DNA of 64,000 nucleotides, taken from positions 1 through 64,000 of the forward strand of contig NZ_JAHUWH010000014.1 in NCBI RefSeq assembly GCF_019219095.1, read 5' to 3'. The translations under genes and the position numbers were made by a program. This DNA comes from Acidovorax sp. sic0104. GTDB lineage: Bacteria > Pseudomonadota > Gammaproteobacteria > Burkholderiales > Burkholderiaceae_C. The notes beneath the pieces were generated by a model that was not told where the DNA came from, made no database searches, and saw only the letters and a program-made list of their open reading frames with translations. The number at the start of each line of letters is the position of its first letter. Position 1 is the first letter of the stretch. Below are positions 8,982 through 18,076 of this stretch, piece after piece.

Positions 8982-9557
8982 TCAGATCTTGCCGACCAGG
9001 TCCAGCGAAGGCGTCAGCGTCTTGGCGCCTTCCTTCCACTTGGCGGGGCACACCTGGCCAGGATTGGCGGCGGTGAACTGGGCAGCCTTGAGCTTGCGCA
9101 GGGTTTCGGACACGTCGCGGGCAATTTCGTTGGAGTGGATTTCCAGGGTCTTGATCACGCCGTCGGGGTTGACCACGAACGTGCCGCGCAGTGCCAGGCC
9201 TTCTTCAGGGATGTGCACGCCAAAAGCGTTGGTCAGCTGGTGGGTGGGGTCGCCGACCAGGGGGAACTTGGCCTTGCCCACGGCGTCGGAGGTTTCGTGC
9301 CACACCTTGTGCGAGAAGTGCGTGTCGGTGGTGACGATGTAGACCTCGGCGCCCGCGGCCTGGAATGCTGCGTAGTTGTCGGCAGCGTCTTCGATTTCGG
9401 TGGGGCAGTTGAAGGTGAAAGCTGCAGGCATGAAGATCAGCACAGACCATTTGCCCTTCAGGTCGGCTTCGGTCAGATCGATGAACTCGCCCTTGCCGGA
9501 GCGGTTGACGAAAGCGGTGGTCTTGAAGGGTTGAACTTGCGTGTTGATCAGGGACAT
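8982..9557 (-). CDS. ahpC: Alkyl hydroperoxide reductase subunit C (peroxiredoxin)
   Basis: A 191-residue typical 2-Cys peroxiredoxin that reduces hydrogen peroxide and organic peroxides. The peroxidatic Cys51 lies in AAFTFNCPTE and the resolving Cys170 in GQVCPAKW. The motif is more often FVCPTE, so Asn is a small variation. The start chosen is the ATG at 9555-9557, preceded by AAGGAAA at good spacing; an 11-residue longer in-frame start lacks such a site. The upstream region carries a perfect dyad that may bind a regulator such as OxyR. Confidence 0.96.
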   Translation of the reverse strand: MSLINTQVQPFKTTAFVNRSGKGEFIDLTEADLKGKWSVLIFMPAAFTFNCPTEIEDAADNYAAFQAAGAEVYIVTTDTHFSHKVWHETSDAVGKAKFPLVGDPTHQLTNAFGVHIPEEGLALRGTFVVNPDGVIKTLEIHSNEIARDVSETLRKLKAAQFTAANPGQVCPAKWKEGAKTLTPSLDLVGKI

Positions 9558-9628
9558 TGCTGTTTCCTTGGTGGTTGGTTGACTGAACAAGGCTGAAGTC
9601 TAGGCCCAATGAGCCCATGAATCCAATT

Positions 9629-9650
9629 AATTGATTGCATTGAATCAATT
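9629..9650 (-). promoter_or_regulatory. Perfect dyad upstream of ahpC, possible OxyR/LysR-type site
   Basis: AATTGATT and AATCAATT are perfect 8-bp inverted arms separated by six bases (GCATTG), in an AT-rich island about 75 nt ahead of ahpC. The dyad is seen directly. OxyR is inferred because it commonly controls ahpC, but the sequence is not a clear copy of the four-part ATAG/CTAT OxyR motif. Confidence 0.45.
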
Positions 9651-9845
9651 GTTTATGACTATATACAAGGCTTTGATGGCAAGGGGATGAAAAGGTCAAA
9701 GAGCCTGGGAAACTGCGCCAACTGTCTTCAGATGCGAACACAACTCAGCATCACACGCAGACAGAGCGACTGCGCGGGGGTTTGGCTTGCAGTGGCGGAC
9801 TGAGGTCACGACAATCAAGCCCGAACCACATAACAAGGAGCCCCC

Positions 9846-10322
9846 ATGAAAGGCGACGCACAAGTCATCGGCCACCTGCAGGCCCAGCTCAAGAACGAAC
9901 TCACGGCCATCAACCAGTACTTTCTGCACTACCGCATGCTCAAGCACTGGGGCTTCGACAAGCTCGCCAAGAAGGAGTATTCGGAGTCCATCGGCGAGAT
10001 GAAACATGCCGACTGGCTCATGGACCGCATCTTCACGCTCGACGGCCTGCCCAACCTGCAGGACCTCGCCAAGCTCCAGGTCGGGGAAGACGTGCCGGAG
10101 ATTCTGGCCTGCGACCTGCGCTCCGAACAAGGCGCCCAGGCCACGATCAAGGAAGGGATTGCCCACTGCGAAACGGTGCGCGACTATGTCTCTCGCGACC
10201 TGCTGCAGAAGATTCTGGACGACACGGAGGAGCACATCGACTTCCTCGAAACCCAGATCGACCTGATCGACAAGGTCGGCCTGCAGAACTACCTGCAGTC
10301 CCAGATGGGTGAGGCAGAGTAA
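9846..10322 (+). CDS. bfr: Bacterioferritin
   Basis: A 158-residue iron-storage protein that would assemble into a 24-mer shell. The ferroxidase ligands Glu18, Glu51 and His54 and the heme ligand Met52 (in GEMKHADW) are at the standard positions. The second half carries [13 protein letters not shown] and [12 protein letters not shown], which hold the remaining Glu and His ligands. The start has AAGGAG six to seven bases ahead. It is divergent from ahpC and followed by a strong terminator, so it is probably a single-gene transcript. Its position fits the iron and peroxide theme of this region. Confidence 0.96.
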   Translation: MKGDAQVIGHLQAQLKNELTAINQYFLHYRMLKHWGFDKLAKKEYSESIGEMKHADWLMDRIFTLDGLPNLQDLAKLQVGEDVPEILACDLRSEQGAQATIKEGIAHCETVRDYVSRDLLQKILDDTEEHIDFLETQIDLIDKVGLQNYLQSQMGEAE

Positions 10323-10382
10323 GCAAGACCTCAAAGACTTCAGTTTCTCAGAGCGCTCCACGAAAAAAGCAAAGAAGAAATC

Positions 10383-10410
10383 AGAAAAACGGGCTTCGGC
10401 CCGTTTTTTT
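10383..10410 (+). terminator. Rho-independent terminator of bfr
   Basis: ACGGGC and GCCCGT pair around a TTCG tetraloop (10389-10404), extended by an A-run before and seven T after the stem. It starts about 60 nt past the bfr stop. Confidence 0.92.
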
Positions 10411-10550
10411 GTGCCTGGTCCAACGGCGCCAGTGGCAGGGCTCATTCACCCGCGCAACACACGACGGCGAAGGTCAACCCGGCGAAGGCCCGGCGCCCAG
10501 CTCGTCACAGAATGTTGCAAGCGCACATCAAGACGGCAAAAGTCTGGATT

Positions 10551-10596
10551 CAATGAATGCGAATGCTTCTCAACAAAAGTAGAATGCATTCTTACG
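10551..10596 (+). promoter_or_regulatory. Probable Fur-controlled promoter region of the first siderophore group
   Basis: Within the 461-nt gene-free stretch 10413-10873, GAATGCGAATGCTTCTCA (from 10555) resembles the GAATG/TTCTC style of Fur box seen in beta-proteobacteria. It is followed by the perfect 12-bp palindrome AGAATGCATTCT at 10581-10592. The next gene starts about 280 nt downstream and belongs to an iron-uptake group. I see no gene or RNA in the rest of this stretch. Confidence 0.5.
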
Positions 10597-10873
10597 ACCA
10601 GCGTTGACCCCGCGACGCCCGCCTGACGCTCAGGCCATGGGCATCCAGTGATCGCCGCACGCTGGCCCGAATCTCCTGAACACCTAGCCAGCCAGTCAGC
10701 CGGGGCCTTGCCGCCCCACCGCTGCAGCCAGCGTTTGACCGTTTTCGCCTGCAAACCTGCCTGGAGCCATCCCTGATGCTGCGCCGCACCGCCAGCCCCT
10801 GCCTGCCCGGGGCCTCCCCATCGTTCCAATTGACCGGATCAACTGCCCGCTGCCGCCCCGCGGCAGGCACGCC

Positions 10874-11182
10874 ATGAAGGCCGCGCGCGTCGATTGGCGC
10901 TATCGGTTGGCCATCACCTCCCGCGCCGTGGCGGCCATTGGCGGCGGCTATGCGCTGGCGGCGGGGTTCGCGGCTGCGTTGTCGCTGGGGTTGGCGCAGT
11001 TCATGCCGCGGGTGGAAGCCGTGCTGACGGCCACCATGCTGGCCTGGCTGGCCTACGCCATGGCCGCAGGCTGGGCGTTCTATGCCCGCACCGCTTTGGG
11101 TGCCTGGGCGGGCACGCTGCTGCCGGCGCTGGTACTGGGCGCCTGCGCCATGGCGCCGCAATGGATGAAGGCCGCCGCATGA
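10874..11182 (+). CDS. DUF3649 small iron-uptake membrane protein
   Basis: A 102-residue inner-membrane protein with about three hydrophobic helices (roughly residues 15-40, 48-70 and 76-95). The pattern [20 protein letters not shown] followed by PRVEAVLTATMLAWLAYAMA matches DUF3649, a family that accompanies PepSY-type proteins beside siderophore receptors. Its stop overlaps the next start as ATGA, so the two products are made together. The molecular role is unknown. Context suggests it is a subunit or stabiliser of a periplasmic iron-release or reductase complex. Confidence 0.8.
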   Translation: MKAARVDWRYRLAITSRAVAAIGGGYALAAGFAAALSLGLAQFMPRVEAVLTATMLAWLAYAMAAGWAFYARTALGAWAGTLLPALVLGACAMAPQWMKAAA

Positions 11183-13014
11183 ACACCACCACACTGACAC
11201 CCGACGCGTCCGCAGACATTGCAGCGGCCACGCCGATGGCTGCCACGGTCAACGCCAGCGACAAGGCCAAAGCCGCCAGGACACCCAACGACCGCGAGGG
11301 CTTTCGCCAGGCGATGTCGTGGCTGCACACCTGGGCCGGCCTGATCCTGGGCTGGCTGCTGTTTGCGATCTTTCTCACCGGCACGCTGTCGTTCTTCAAG
11401 AACGAGTTCAATTTGTGGATGCGCCCCGAGATGCACGGCCTGCCCTCGGCCGATGCGCAGGTGGCCCAGAAGTCGCTGGACGCATTGCAGCGCAAGTCGC
11501 CCGAGGTCACGCAGTGGATCATGCACCTGCCCGATGAGCGCGACCCCGCCGTCAACCTGCTGTGGCGCGGCACCGGCAATGGCCGGTTCGAGACGCTGCG
11601 CATGAACCCGCAAACCGGCGAGGCCATCGAGGCGCGCCAGACCATGGGCGGCGACTTCTTCTACCGCTTCCACTTCGAGCTGCGCACGGCCCAGAAGGGC
11701 CGCTGGACCCTCGAAGGCCGCTGGGTGGTGGGCGTGGCCACGATGCTGATGTTCGTCGCGCTGATCACGGGCGTGATCACGCACCGCCGCATTTTCAAGG
11801 ACTTCTTCACCTTCCGCCCCACCAAGGGCGGGCAGCGCGCCTGGCTGGATGCGCACAACGTCACCGGCGTGCTGGTGCTGCCGTTCTATCTGATGATCAC
11901 CTTCAGCGGGTTGATGATCTTCCACACGCTGTACATGCCCGCCGGCATCGCCACCACGTACAAGAATGAAAAAGGCGTGGACTCCAACGCGTACTTTGCC
12001 GACCTGCAGGGCGAGAAGGCCGAAAGCCGCCCCCGCCGTGGCGCAAACGACAAGGTCGAGCCCCTGCCCGCCATCGCGCTGCAGCCCATACTGACCGAAG
12101 CACGCACTCGCTGGGACGGCGGGCGCATCGGCAGCCTGCAGGCGCGCCGCGATGCCAAGGGCCGCGCCGTGGTCGAGGTCACGCGCCACGAGGGCGACCG
12201 CCTGCAGTACCGCCCGCCGCGCCTGTTGTTCGACGCCACCACCGGCCAGTGGCTGGACCAGGCCGACCCCACCGGCCCCGCCGCCAAGACCTACGGCGTG
12301 CTGTACGGCCTGCACCTGGCGCGCTTTGCCGACGTGGGCATGCGCTGGGCCCTGTTCGGCTTTGGCGTGCTGGGCAGCCTGATGATCGCCACCGGTATGG
12401 TGCTGTGGACCGTCAAGCGCAGCGCCCTGTCGCAAACCAAAGCCGGCCGCCAGGGCGCAGCCACCGCTGCAGCGCGCACCAAGGCACCCTTTGGCGAGCG
12501 CCTGGTGGCCGCCATCAACATCGCCACGCTCGCGGGCCTGCCGCTGGCCTGTGGCGTGTACGTGGCCTCCAACCGCCTGATCCCCGTGGGCATCGAGGGC
12601 CGGGCCGATACCGAGCTGGGCTGGTTCTTCAGCGCCTGGGGCATCGCGCTGCTGTGGGCGCTGGCCTGCGCCGTGGTGCGACCGAGCCGCATGGGCTGGT
12701 CCGTGCCGCTGGGCGCCGCCGGTGCCGTGTGGACGGCCCTGCCGCTGATCAATGCGCTGACCACCCACACCCACCTGGGCGTCACGCTGCCCGCGGGCGA
12801 ATGGATCTGGGCCAGCATGGACCTGTCGTTCCTGGCCACGGGTCTGCTGCTGTGCTGGCTGTCATGGCGGCTGCGTCCGGGTCGTGTTCCCAAGGGCCGG
12901 GCCGCTGTGTCCCAGGCACTGCGCCACGCCGCCGCAGCCGCCAACGCATCCGCTCCGCAGCCCGCTGCACCGGCGCTGTCGGCCACGCCCGACGTCTCCA
13001 CTACGGGAGCCTGA
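11179..13014 (+). CDS. PepSY-associated TM protein, putative siderophore-iron reductase
   Basis: A 611-residue inner-membrane protein. A cytoplasmic N-terminus leads to the typical SWLHTWAGLILGWLLFAIFL helix, a periplasmic loop with PepSY-like sequence, HFELRTAQKGRW, a helix before THRRIFKDFFTFRP, LDAHNVTGVLVLPFYLMIT, a second periplasmic domain, and a helix near YGVLYGLHLARF. Extra C-terminal helices and an Ala/Pro-rich tail follow. His residues close to the helices (LHTWAG, ITHRR, DAHNV, YGLHLARF) suggest heme binding, as in FoxB/FpvG-type siderophore reductases. Function here is inferred from that family and from the two receptor genes downstream. Confidence 0.82.
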   Translation: MNTTTLTPDASADIAAATPMAATVNASDKAKAARTPNDREGFRQAMSWLHTWAGLILGWLLFAIFLTGTLSFFKNEFNLWMRPEMHGLPSADAQVAQKSLDALQRKSPEVTQWIMHLPDERDPAVNLLWRGTGNGRFETLRMNPQTGEAIEARQTMGGDFFYRFHFELRTAQKGRWTLEGRWVVGVATMLMFVALITGVITHRRIFKDFFTFRPTKGGQRAWLDAHNVTGVLVLPFYLMITFSGLMIFHTLYMPAGIATTYKNEKGVDSNAYFADLQGEKAESRPRRGANDKVEPLPAIALQPILTEARTRWDGGRIGSLQARRDAKGRAVVEVTRHEGDRLQYRPPRLLFDATTGQWLDQADPTGPAAKTYGVLYGLHLARFADVGMRWALFGFGVLGSLMIATGMVLWTVKRSALSQTKAGRQGAATAAARTKAPFGERLVAAINIATLAGLPLACGVYVASNRLIPVGIEGRADTELGWFFSAWGIALLWALACAVVRPSRMGWSVPLGAAGAVWTALPLINALTTHTHLGVTLPAGEWIWASMDLSFLATGLLLCWLSWRLRPGRVPKGRAAVSQALRHAAAAANASAPQPAAPALSATPDVSTTGA

Positions 13015-13017
13015 TCC

Positions 13018-13350
13018 ATGTCCGCATTTCTGCTGTGTTTTGCCGCGTGGTCGGCCATTGCGCTGGGTATGGACCGCCACCACGAAGACGCGCTGGGCCG
13101 CGAGGGCACGGCGCGGCGCCAGATGCACCTGCGCCGCGCCGGCTGGCTGGTGCTGGCGCTCTCGCTGTGGCTGGCGGCGCGGCCGTCGGGCGAGGTGCCT
13201 GCATCGCTGGGCGTGACGGCCTGGACGGTCGCCCTGTCGGTCGCGGCCCTGGCGGTGACCGCCATGGTGACCTGGCAGCCGCGGCGCACCCCAGTCGCGG
13301 CCGGCGTCGCACTGGCCGCCGGCCTGCTGGCGTGGGCCGGCGGCTGGTGA
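13018..13350 (+). CDS. DUF3325 small membrane protein
   Basis: A 110-residue inner-membrane protein starting three bases after the PepSY gene stop, so it is very likely co-translated. It has about four short hydrophobic helices. The start FAAWSAIALGMDRHHEDALG and the block LRRAGWLVLALSLWLA match DUF3325, a family repeatedly found beside PepSY and DUF3649 proteins in iron-uptake loci. It lacks recognisable catalytic residues, apart from the HH pair in MDRHHED. It is probably a third subunit of the same membrane module. Confidence 0.8.
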   Translation: MSAFLLCFAAWSAIALGMDRHHEDALGREGTARRQMHLRRAGWLVLALSLWLAARPSGEVPASLGVTAWTVALSVAALAVTAMVTWQPRRTPVAAGVALAAGLLAWAGGW

Positions 13351-13568
13351 TGGCGCCCAGCGCCGTGCGGGCTGCCTGAACGCAACTGCGGCGCAGCGGC
13401 GGCGCTGCGCACGCCCGGTCCATACCGCGTGCTGCCCCGTCCAGTCCAACGCATTCGTTTCGCTTCACCGCTTCGCACACCTCCCAGCCAGGGCCGACCA
13501 CCGGCCCGCGCCAGGCCCGGTGTGCGGGTTGTCTTCACCTGCGCTGCGCACACACCATAGGAAAAACC

Positions 13569-15716
13569 ATGCACGCATTCCGCCAGTCCCACACGCTCAG
13601 GCCCCTGTCGGCCGCCCTGTTCGCCGCGCTTTGCAGCGCTGCGTGGGCGCAGAGCCCACCGCCGGCCACCGCACCGCAGACGCTGGGCGAGGTCACGGTG
13701 CAGTCCACCACGGGCGACGACGGCTACTCGCCCGCCGCCAGCACTTCGGCCACCAAGGGCAGCGCGCCGCTGCGCGACGTGCCCCAGGCCGTGAACGTGG
13801 TGCCCGAGCAGCTCATGCGCGACCAGGGCGCGCGCTCCATGGAAGACGTGCTGCGCAACGTGCCCGGCGTGGCGATGAGCCACGGCGACGGCCAGCGCGA
13901 CCAGGTGGTGATCCGCGGCTTCACGGCCATCGCCGACCAGTTTGTCGACGGCGTGCGCGACGATGCGCTGTACTTCCGCGACCTGGCCGACATCGAGCGC
14001 GTGGAAGCGCTCAAGGGTCCCGCCGCCGTGCTGTACGGGCGCGGCTCGTCGGGCGGCCTGATCAACCGCGTGACCAAGAAGCCCAGGTTCGGCGAGACCT
14101 CGGGCGAGGCATCGCTGGGCCTGGGCAGCTTCGATTACCGCCGCGCCACGGCCGATGTGAACGTGGGGCTGAGCGACACCGCGGCCTTTCGCATCAACGC
14201 CTCGGTGGAAGACTCGGGCAGCTACCGCGACCAGCAGTTCGTCAAGCGCCACAACTTCGCGCCATCGCTCGCGCTCAAGCTCGCCGCGCAGACCGACCTG
14301 CTGCTGCAGTACACCAACGCCCGCGACCAGCGCCTGACGGACTTCGGCATTCCGGCGCTCAACGGCCGGCCCGTCAACGTGTCGCCGCGCACGTACTACG
14401 GCTCCAGCAACGCCGCGCAGGACGACACCACCACCAGCACCATGCAGTCGCTCGCGGCCACGCTGAACCACCGCTTCAACGGCGACTGGTCGGTGCGCAA
14501 CGTCACGCGCCTGTACGACTACGCGCTGGACCGCTACAACACCCTGCCCGGCGGCACCACCGACCCGGTGAACCTGACGGTGGGCCGCACGCGCTCGTTC
14601 GTCCTGCGCGACGAAAAAGGCTTCTTCAACCAGACCGACGTCACCTGGCGCAACCGGCTGGGCGGCTTCCAGCAGGAATGGCTGATGGGCGTGGAGCTGG
14701 GCCAGCAAAAGAAGCGCGCCGAGTCCGTCTCGGGCGGCGCGGACCGCGTGCCGATCTACAACCCCGGCAACCGCCCCGCCCCCGCCAGCTTTGCGGCCGA
14801 CGGCGCCATCCCCAGCCACACCACGCAGGACACGGCCGCGCTGTACTGGCAAAACCAGATCACGCTGGCGCCCCAGTGGAAGGCGCTGGTCGGCGCCCGC
14901 TACGACGTGTTCGGGCAGGAGACCACGTTCGACCGCAAGCTCGCGGGCCTGTCGCGCACCGACAAGAAGTTCAGCCCCCGCGCGGGCCTGGTGTGGCAGC
15001 CCAGCGAGGCGCTGTCGTACTACGTGTCGTACAGCAAGTCGTTCCAGCCCTCGGCCGAGACCTTTGCGCTGGCCGCCAACAACACCGGCGCCGAGCCCGA
15101 GATCACCGAGAACAAGGAGATCGGCGTGAAGCTCGACGTGCTGGACGGCCGGCTGAACTTCACCGGCGCGCTCTTCAACCTCGAGCGCACCAACATCAAG
15201 AACACCGACCCGACCAACCCGTCGCGCCAGATCAACGTGGGCACGCAGCGCACCAACGGCCTGGAGCTGACCGCCAATGGCCGCCTGCCCGACCGCTGGG
15301 ACGTGAGTGCCGGCTACGCATGGCTGGATGGCCGCATGACCCGGTCGCTGGCCACCACGGGCTCGCTGCAGCTGCCCACGGCGGCCATCGCGGCGCAGGG
15401 CAAGGTGGCGGCGCTCACGCCGCGCAACTCCGCGTTCCTGTGGGCCATGAAGGACCTGGGCCACGGCCTGCGCGCGGGCGGCGGCGTGAACTACGTGGGT
15501 GCGCGCTTCACCTCGCTGACCAACCTGGTCACCCTGCCCGGCTACACCACGCTCGACGCGGCGCTGCAGTACACGCTGGGCCAGTGGGACCTGGACGTGA
15601 ACATCAAGAACCTGGCCAACCGCAAGTACTACGTGTCCGCCCACGGCAGCAACGACAACCTGATCCTGCCCGGCTCGCCCCGCGCACTGCAGGTGACGCT
15701 GCGCACACGGTTCTGA
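13569..15716 (+). CDS. TonB-dependent siderophore receptor (catecholate type)
   Basis: A 715-residue outer-membrane receptor. It has a signal peptide ending at AWAQ, a TonB box-like LGEVTVQ and a plug (DVPQAVNVVPEQLMRDQGAR, then ALKGPAAVLYGRGSSGGLIN). The barrel contains YVSYSKSFQPSAE and TNPSRQINVGTQRTNGLE, and the protein ends in VTLRTRF with terminal Phe. The plug and the C-terminal SAHGSNDNLILPGSPR resemble Fiu/BfrA-like ferric-catecholate receptors. There is no N-terminal signalling extension, so no sigma/anti-sigma control is expected. It follows the DUF3325 gene after 218 nt, with AGGAAAAA ahead of the start. Confidence 0.9.
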   Translation: MHAFRQSHTLRPLSAALFAALCSAAWAQSPPPATAPQTLGEVTVQSTTGDDGYSPAASTSATKGSAPLRDVPQAVNVVPEQLMRDQGARSMEDVLRNVPGVAMSHGDGQRDQVVIRGFTAIADQFVDGVRDDALYFRDLADIERVEALKGPAAVLYGRGSSGGLINRVTKKPRFGETSGEASLGLGSFDYRRATADVNVGLSDTAAFRINASVEDSGSYRDQQFVKRHNFAPSLALKLAAQTDLLLQYTNARDQRLTDFGIPALNGRPVNVSPRTYYGSSNAAQDDTTTSTMQSLAATLNHRFNGDWSVRNVTRLYDYALDRYNTLPGGTTDPVNLTVGRTRSFVLRDEKGFFNQTDVTWRNRLGGFQQEWLMGVELGQQKKRAESVSGGADRVPIYNPGNRPAPASFAADGAIPSHTTQDTAALYWQNQITLAPQWKALVGARYDVFGQETTFDRKLAGLSRTDKKFSPRAGLVWQPSEALSYYVSYSKSFQPSAETFALAANNTGAEPEITENKEIGVKLDVLDGRLNFTGALFNLERTNIKNTDPTNPSRQINVGTQRTNGLELTANGRLPDRWDVSAGYAWLDGRMTRSLATTGSLQLPTAAIAAQGKVAALTPRNSAFLWAMKDLGHGLRAGGGVNYVGARFTSLTNLVTLPGYTTLDAALQYTLGQWDLDVNIKNLANRKYYVSAHGSNDNLILPGSPRALQVTLRTRF

Positions 15717-15758
15717 ACCGCCAGGCCATCTACCTGCTGCGAGTTCTCAATGGAAATG

Positions 15759-15809
15759 GCTGCTACCGCTTGATAGACAAGCGGTAGCAGCTACCAAAAC
15801 CATAGCATT
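15759..15809 (+). repeat. Dispersed GCTAY-N7-ATAGC element, copy b, with perfect hairpin
   Basis: GCTGCTACCGCTTG and CAAGCGGTAGCAGC form a perfect 14-bp stem with a five-base loop (15759-15791). GCTAC-CAAAACC-ATAGC follows and ends 25 nt ahead of the next receptor start. It could act as a terminator or RNA stabiliser, but no T-run follows. Confidence 0.8.
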
Positions 15810-15834
15810 TTACACACCGAGGAAAAGAAGCACC

Positions 15835-17958
15835 ATGCGCATGCACCCATTGGCCCTTGCGGCCTCGCTGCTGGCCACGCTGGCCACAGCCCAGGCCCAG
15901 ACCACCGCCACCCCCGCCGCCACCGCTGCCCTGCCCGAAGTCAAGGTGACCGACGGCGCGGACGGCGCCACCACCGAGGGCAGCGGCCAGTACACCGCCC
16001 GCGAAGTCAGCGTGGGCAAGCTGCAGCAGACGCCGCGCGAGACGCCCCAGTCCATCAGCGTGGTCACGCGCCAGCAGCTCGACGACCGCAACCTGACCAA
16101 GGTCGAGGACGCCATCAAGCTGAGCACTGGCATGACCATCACGCGGCTGGACGGCGCGGGCAACTACAACTCGTTCCAGTCGCGGGGGTTCGATCTGGGT
16201 GCGATCCAGCTCGACGGCGTGCCCATTCCGCAAGGCAACTACAGCACGCTCGATACGGCCATGTACGACCGCATCGAAGTGCTGCGCGGCCCGGCCGGGC
16301 TGCTGCAGGGCGCGAGCGAGCCCGGCGGCACGGTGAACCTGGTGCGCAAGCGCGCAACGGCCAAGCTGGCCATCGGTGCCGACGCGGCAGTGGGCTCGTT
16401 CGGTCTGCGCCGCGGCACGGTGGACGTGGGCGGCGGCCTGAACGCCGAAGGCACGATCCGCGCGCGTGCCGTGGCCGTGGTGGAAGACCGAGACAGCCAC
16501 ATCGACACGCTGTTCAACAACAAGCGGCTGGGCTACGGCACGCTGGAATGGGACATCGCCCCGTCCACCACCGTGTCGGTGGGCGCGGCACAGCAGCGCG
16601 TGCGCGCCGCCATCGACCAGGGCCTGCCCACCTATGCCGACGGCCGCCTGGCCGACCTGCCCCGCAGTTCCTTTGCCGGCCTGCGCGCCAACCGGCAGGA
16701 CCTGGAGACCACCGACGTCTTCGCGGAGCTGGAGCACCGCCTGGCCGGCGGCGGCGTGGTGCGCCTGTCCGCGCGGGACATCGACCGCACGGCGTACTAC
16801 CGCTCGGCCCGCGCCAACAGCGCGCTGGCCCCCAACGGGAGCTTCACCATGGAAACGGTGGACGGCGACTTCCACGTGCGCACCCGCAACTACGACGCCT
16901 TCCTGGCCACGCCGGTGCAGGTGGCAGGCCGCACCCACAAGCTGCTGGTGGGCGCGAGCCACAACGAAGGCAAGACCTGGGACGGCAATTACGCCTACGG
17001 CCAGCCCCAGCCGTTCAATTTGCTGCGGCCCAACTACGACCTGGCCTATCCCGACATCCCGCTGCCGGGCTTCACCTCGCTCATCACCCGCCGCGAGAAC
17101 GCGCTGTACGGGCAGGCCCAGGTCAGCCTGGCCGACACCGTCAAGCTGCTGGCCGGCGGCCGCCTGTCGTGGGCCGAGGTGGTGACGCGCAGCACCAGCA
17201 CCGGCGCCGTCACTGCCGCCGCAGACCCAGGCCGCCAGTTCGTGCCGTCGCTGGCGCTGATGTGGGACTTCCACCCGCAATACACGGCCTACGCGAGCTA
17301 TGCTGAAACCTTCGTGGTGCAAAGCCAGCTCACCACCGCCAAGCAGCTGATCGAGCCGCGCACCGGCAAGCAGGTCGAGCTGGGAGTCAAGGGCGAGTTC
17401 CTGCAAAAGCGCCTGCAGGCCCATGCAGCGCTCTTTCGCATCATCGACGAGAACCGGGCCATCCCCGACCCGGTGGTGACCAACGCATCGATCGCCGGCG
17501 GCAAGGTGCGCGCACAGGGCTTCGAGGCCGAGGTCAGCGGTCAGCCCCAGGCAGGCTGGGATATCGTGGCGGGCTACGCCTACAACGACACCCGCTACCT
17601 CAAGGCCCCCGTGGCCCAGCAGGGCCAGGTGTTCAGCCCCATCACCCCGCGCCACAGCGTGAACCTGTTCACCCGCTACGCCTTCACCCACCCCGCGCTG
17701 CGCGGCTTCAGCGTGGGCGGCGGCATGTCCTGGCGCAGCGAGTTCTTCGCGCAAAGCGGAGCGCTGCGCATCAACGCACCCGGCTACGCGGTGTTCAATG
17801 CGCAGCTGGGCTACCAGATCAACGACCACCTGTCGATGAACCTGTCGGTGGACAACCTGCTGGATAAGACCTACTACGAGAAGGTGTCGGGCGTTTCGCG
17901 CCAGAACTTCTACGGCGAACCCCGGCGCGTGACACTGGCGCTCAAGGCGCGGTACTGA
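15835..17958 (+). CDS. TonB-dependent siderophore receptor (FhuE-like)
   Basis: A 707-residue outer-membrane receptor with a signal peptide ending at AQAQ, a TonB box-like LPEVKVTD and a plug with RETPQSISVVTRQQLDDRNL and IEVLRGPAGLLQGASEPGG. The C-terminal LDKTYYEKVSGVSRQNFYGE, then PRRVTLALKARY, is characteristic of FhuE/FpvA-type receptors for hydroxamate siderophores such as coprogen and rhodotorulic acid. It ends in Tyr rather than the usual Phe. GAGGAAAAGAAG precedes the ATG. It sits 118 nt after the catecholate-type receptor, with a hairpin element between them. The ligand is inferred from family only. Confidence 0.88.
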   Translation: MRMHPLALAASLLATLATAQAQTTATPAATAALPEVKVTDGADGATTEGSGQYTAREVSVGKLQQTPRETPQSISVVTRQQLDDRNLTKVEDAIKLSTGMTITRLDGAGNYNSFQSRGFDLGAIQLDGVPIPQGNYSTLDTAMYDRIEVLRGPAGLLQGASEPGGTVNLVRKRATAKLAIGADAAVGSFGLRRGTVDVGGGLNAEGTIRARAVAVVEDRDSHIDTLFNNKRLGYGTLEWDIAPSTTVSVGAAQQRVRAAIDQGLPTYADGRLADLPRSSFAGLRANRQDLETTDVFAELEHRLAGGGVVRLSARDIDRTAYYRSARANSALAPNGSFTMETVDGDFHVRTRNYDAFLATPVQVAGRTHKLLVGASHNEGKTWDGNYAYGQPQPFNLLRPNYDLAYPDIPLPGFTSLITRRENALYGQAQVSLADTVKLLAGGRLSWAEVVTRSTSTGAVTAAADPGRQFVPSLALMWDFHPQYTAYASYAETFVVQSQLTTAKQLIEPRTGKQVELGVKGEFLQKRLQAHAALFRIIDENRAIPDPVVTNASIAGGKVRAQGFEAEVSGQPQAGWDIVAGYAYNDTRYLKAPVAQQGQVFSPITPRHSVNLFTRYAFTHPALRGFSVGGGMSWRSEFFAQSGALRINAPGYAVFNAQLGYQINDHLSMNLSVDNLLDKTYYEKVSGVSRQNFYGEPRRVTLALKARY

Positions 17959-18076
17959 TGCCACTCGGCGCGCTGCCACCCAAAGCAGCCGGCAATAAAG
18001 CGAACCCGAAAAAATGCGTACGGAGTTCGCCGTTGCAACGGCGCGGCCGGTATCTGCCGCGCTTTTATGTGTGCGC

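Noticed and set aside
12291..15644. A 1117-codon open frame antisense to the PepSY, DUF3325 and receptor genes
   Set aside because: High GC removes stops in shadow frames; it is Gln/His/Arg/Gly-rich with no domain pattern, while the opposite strand carries clear families.
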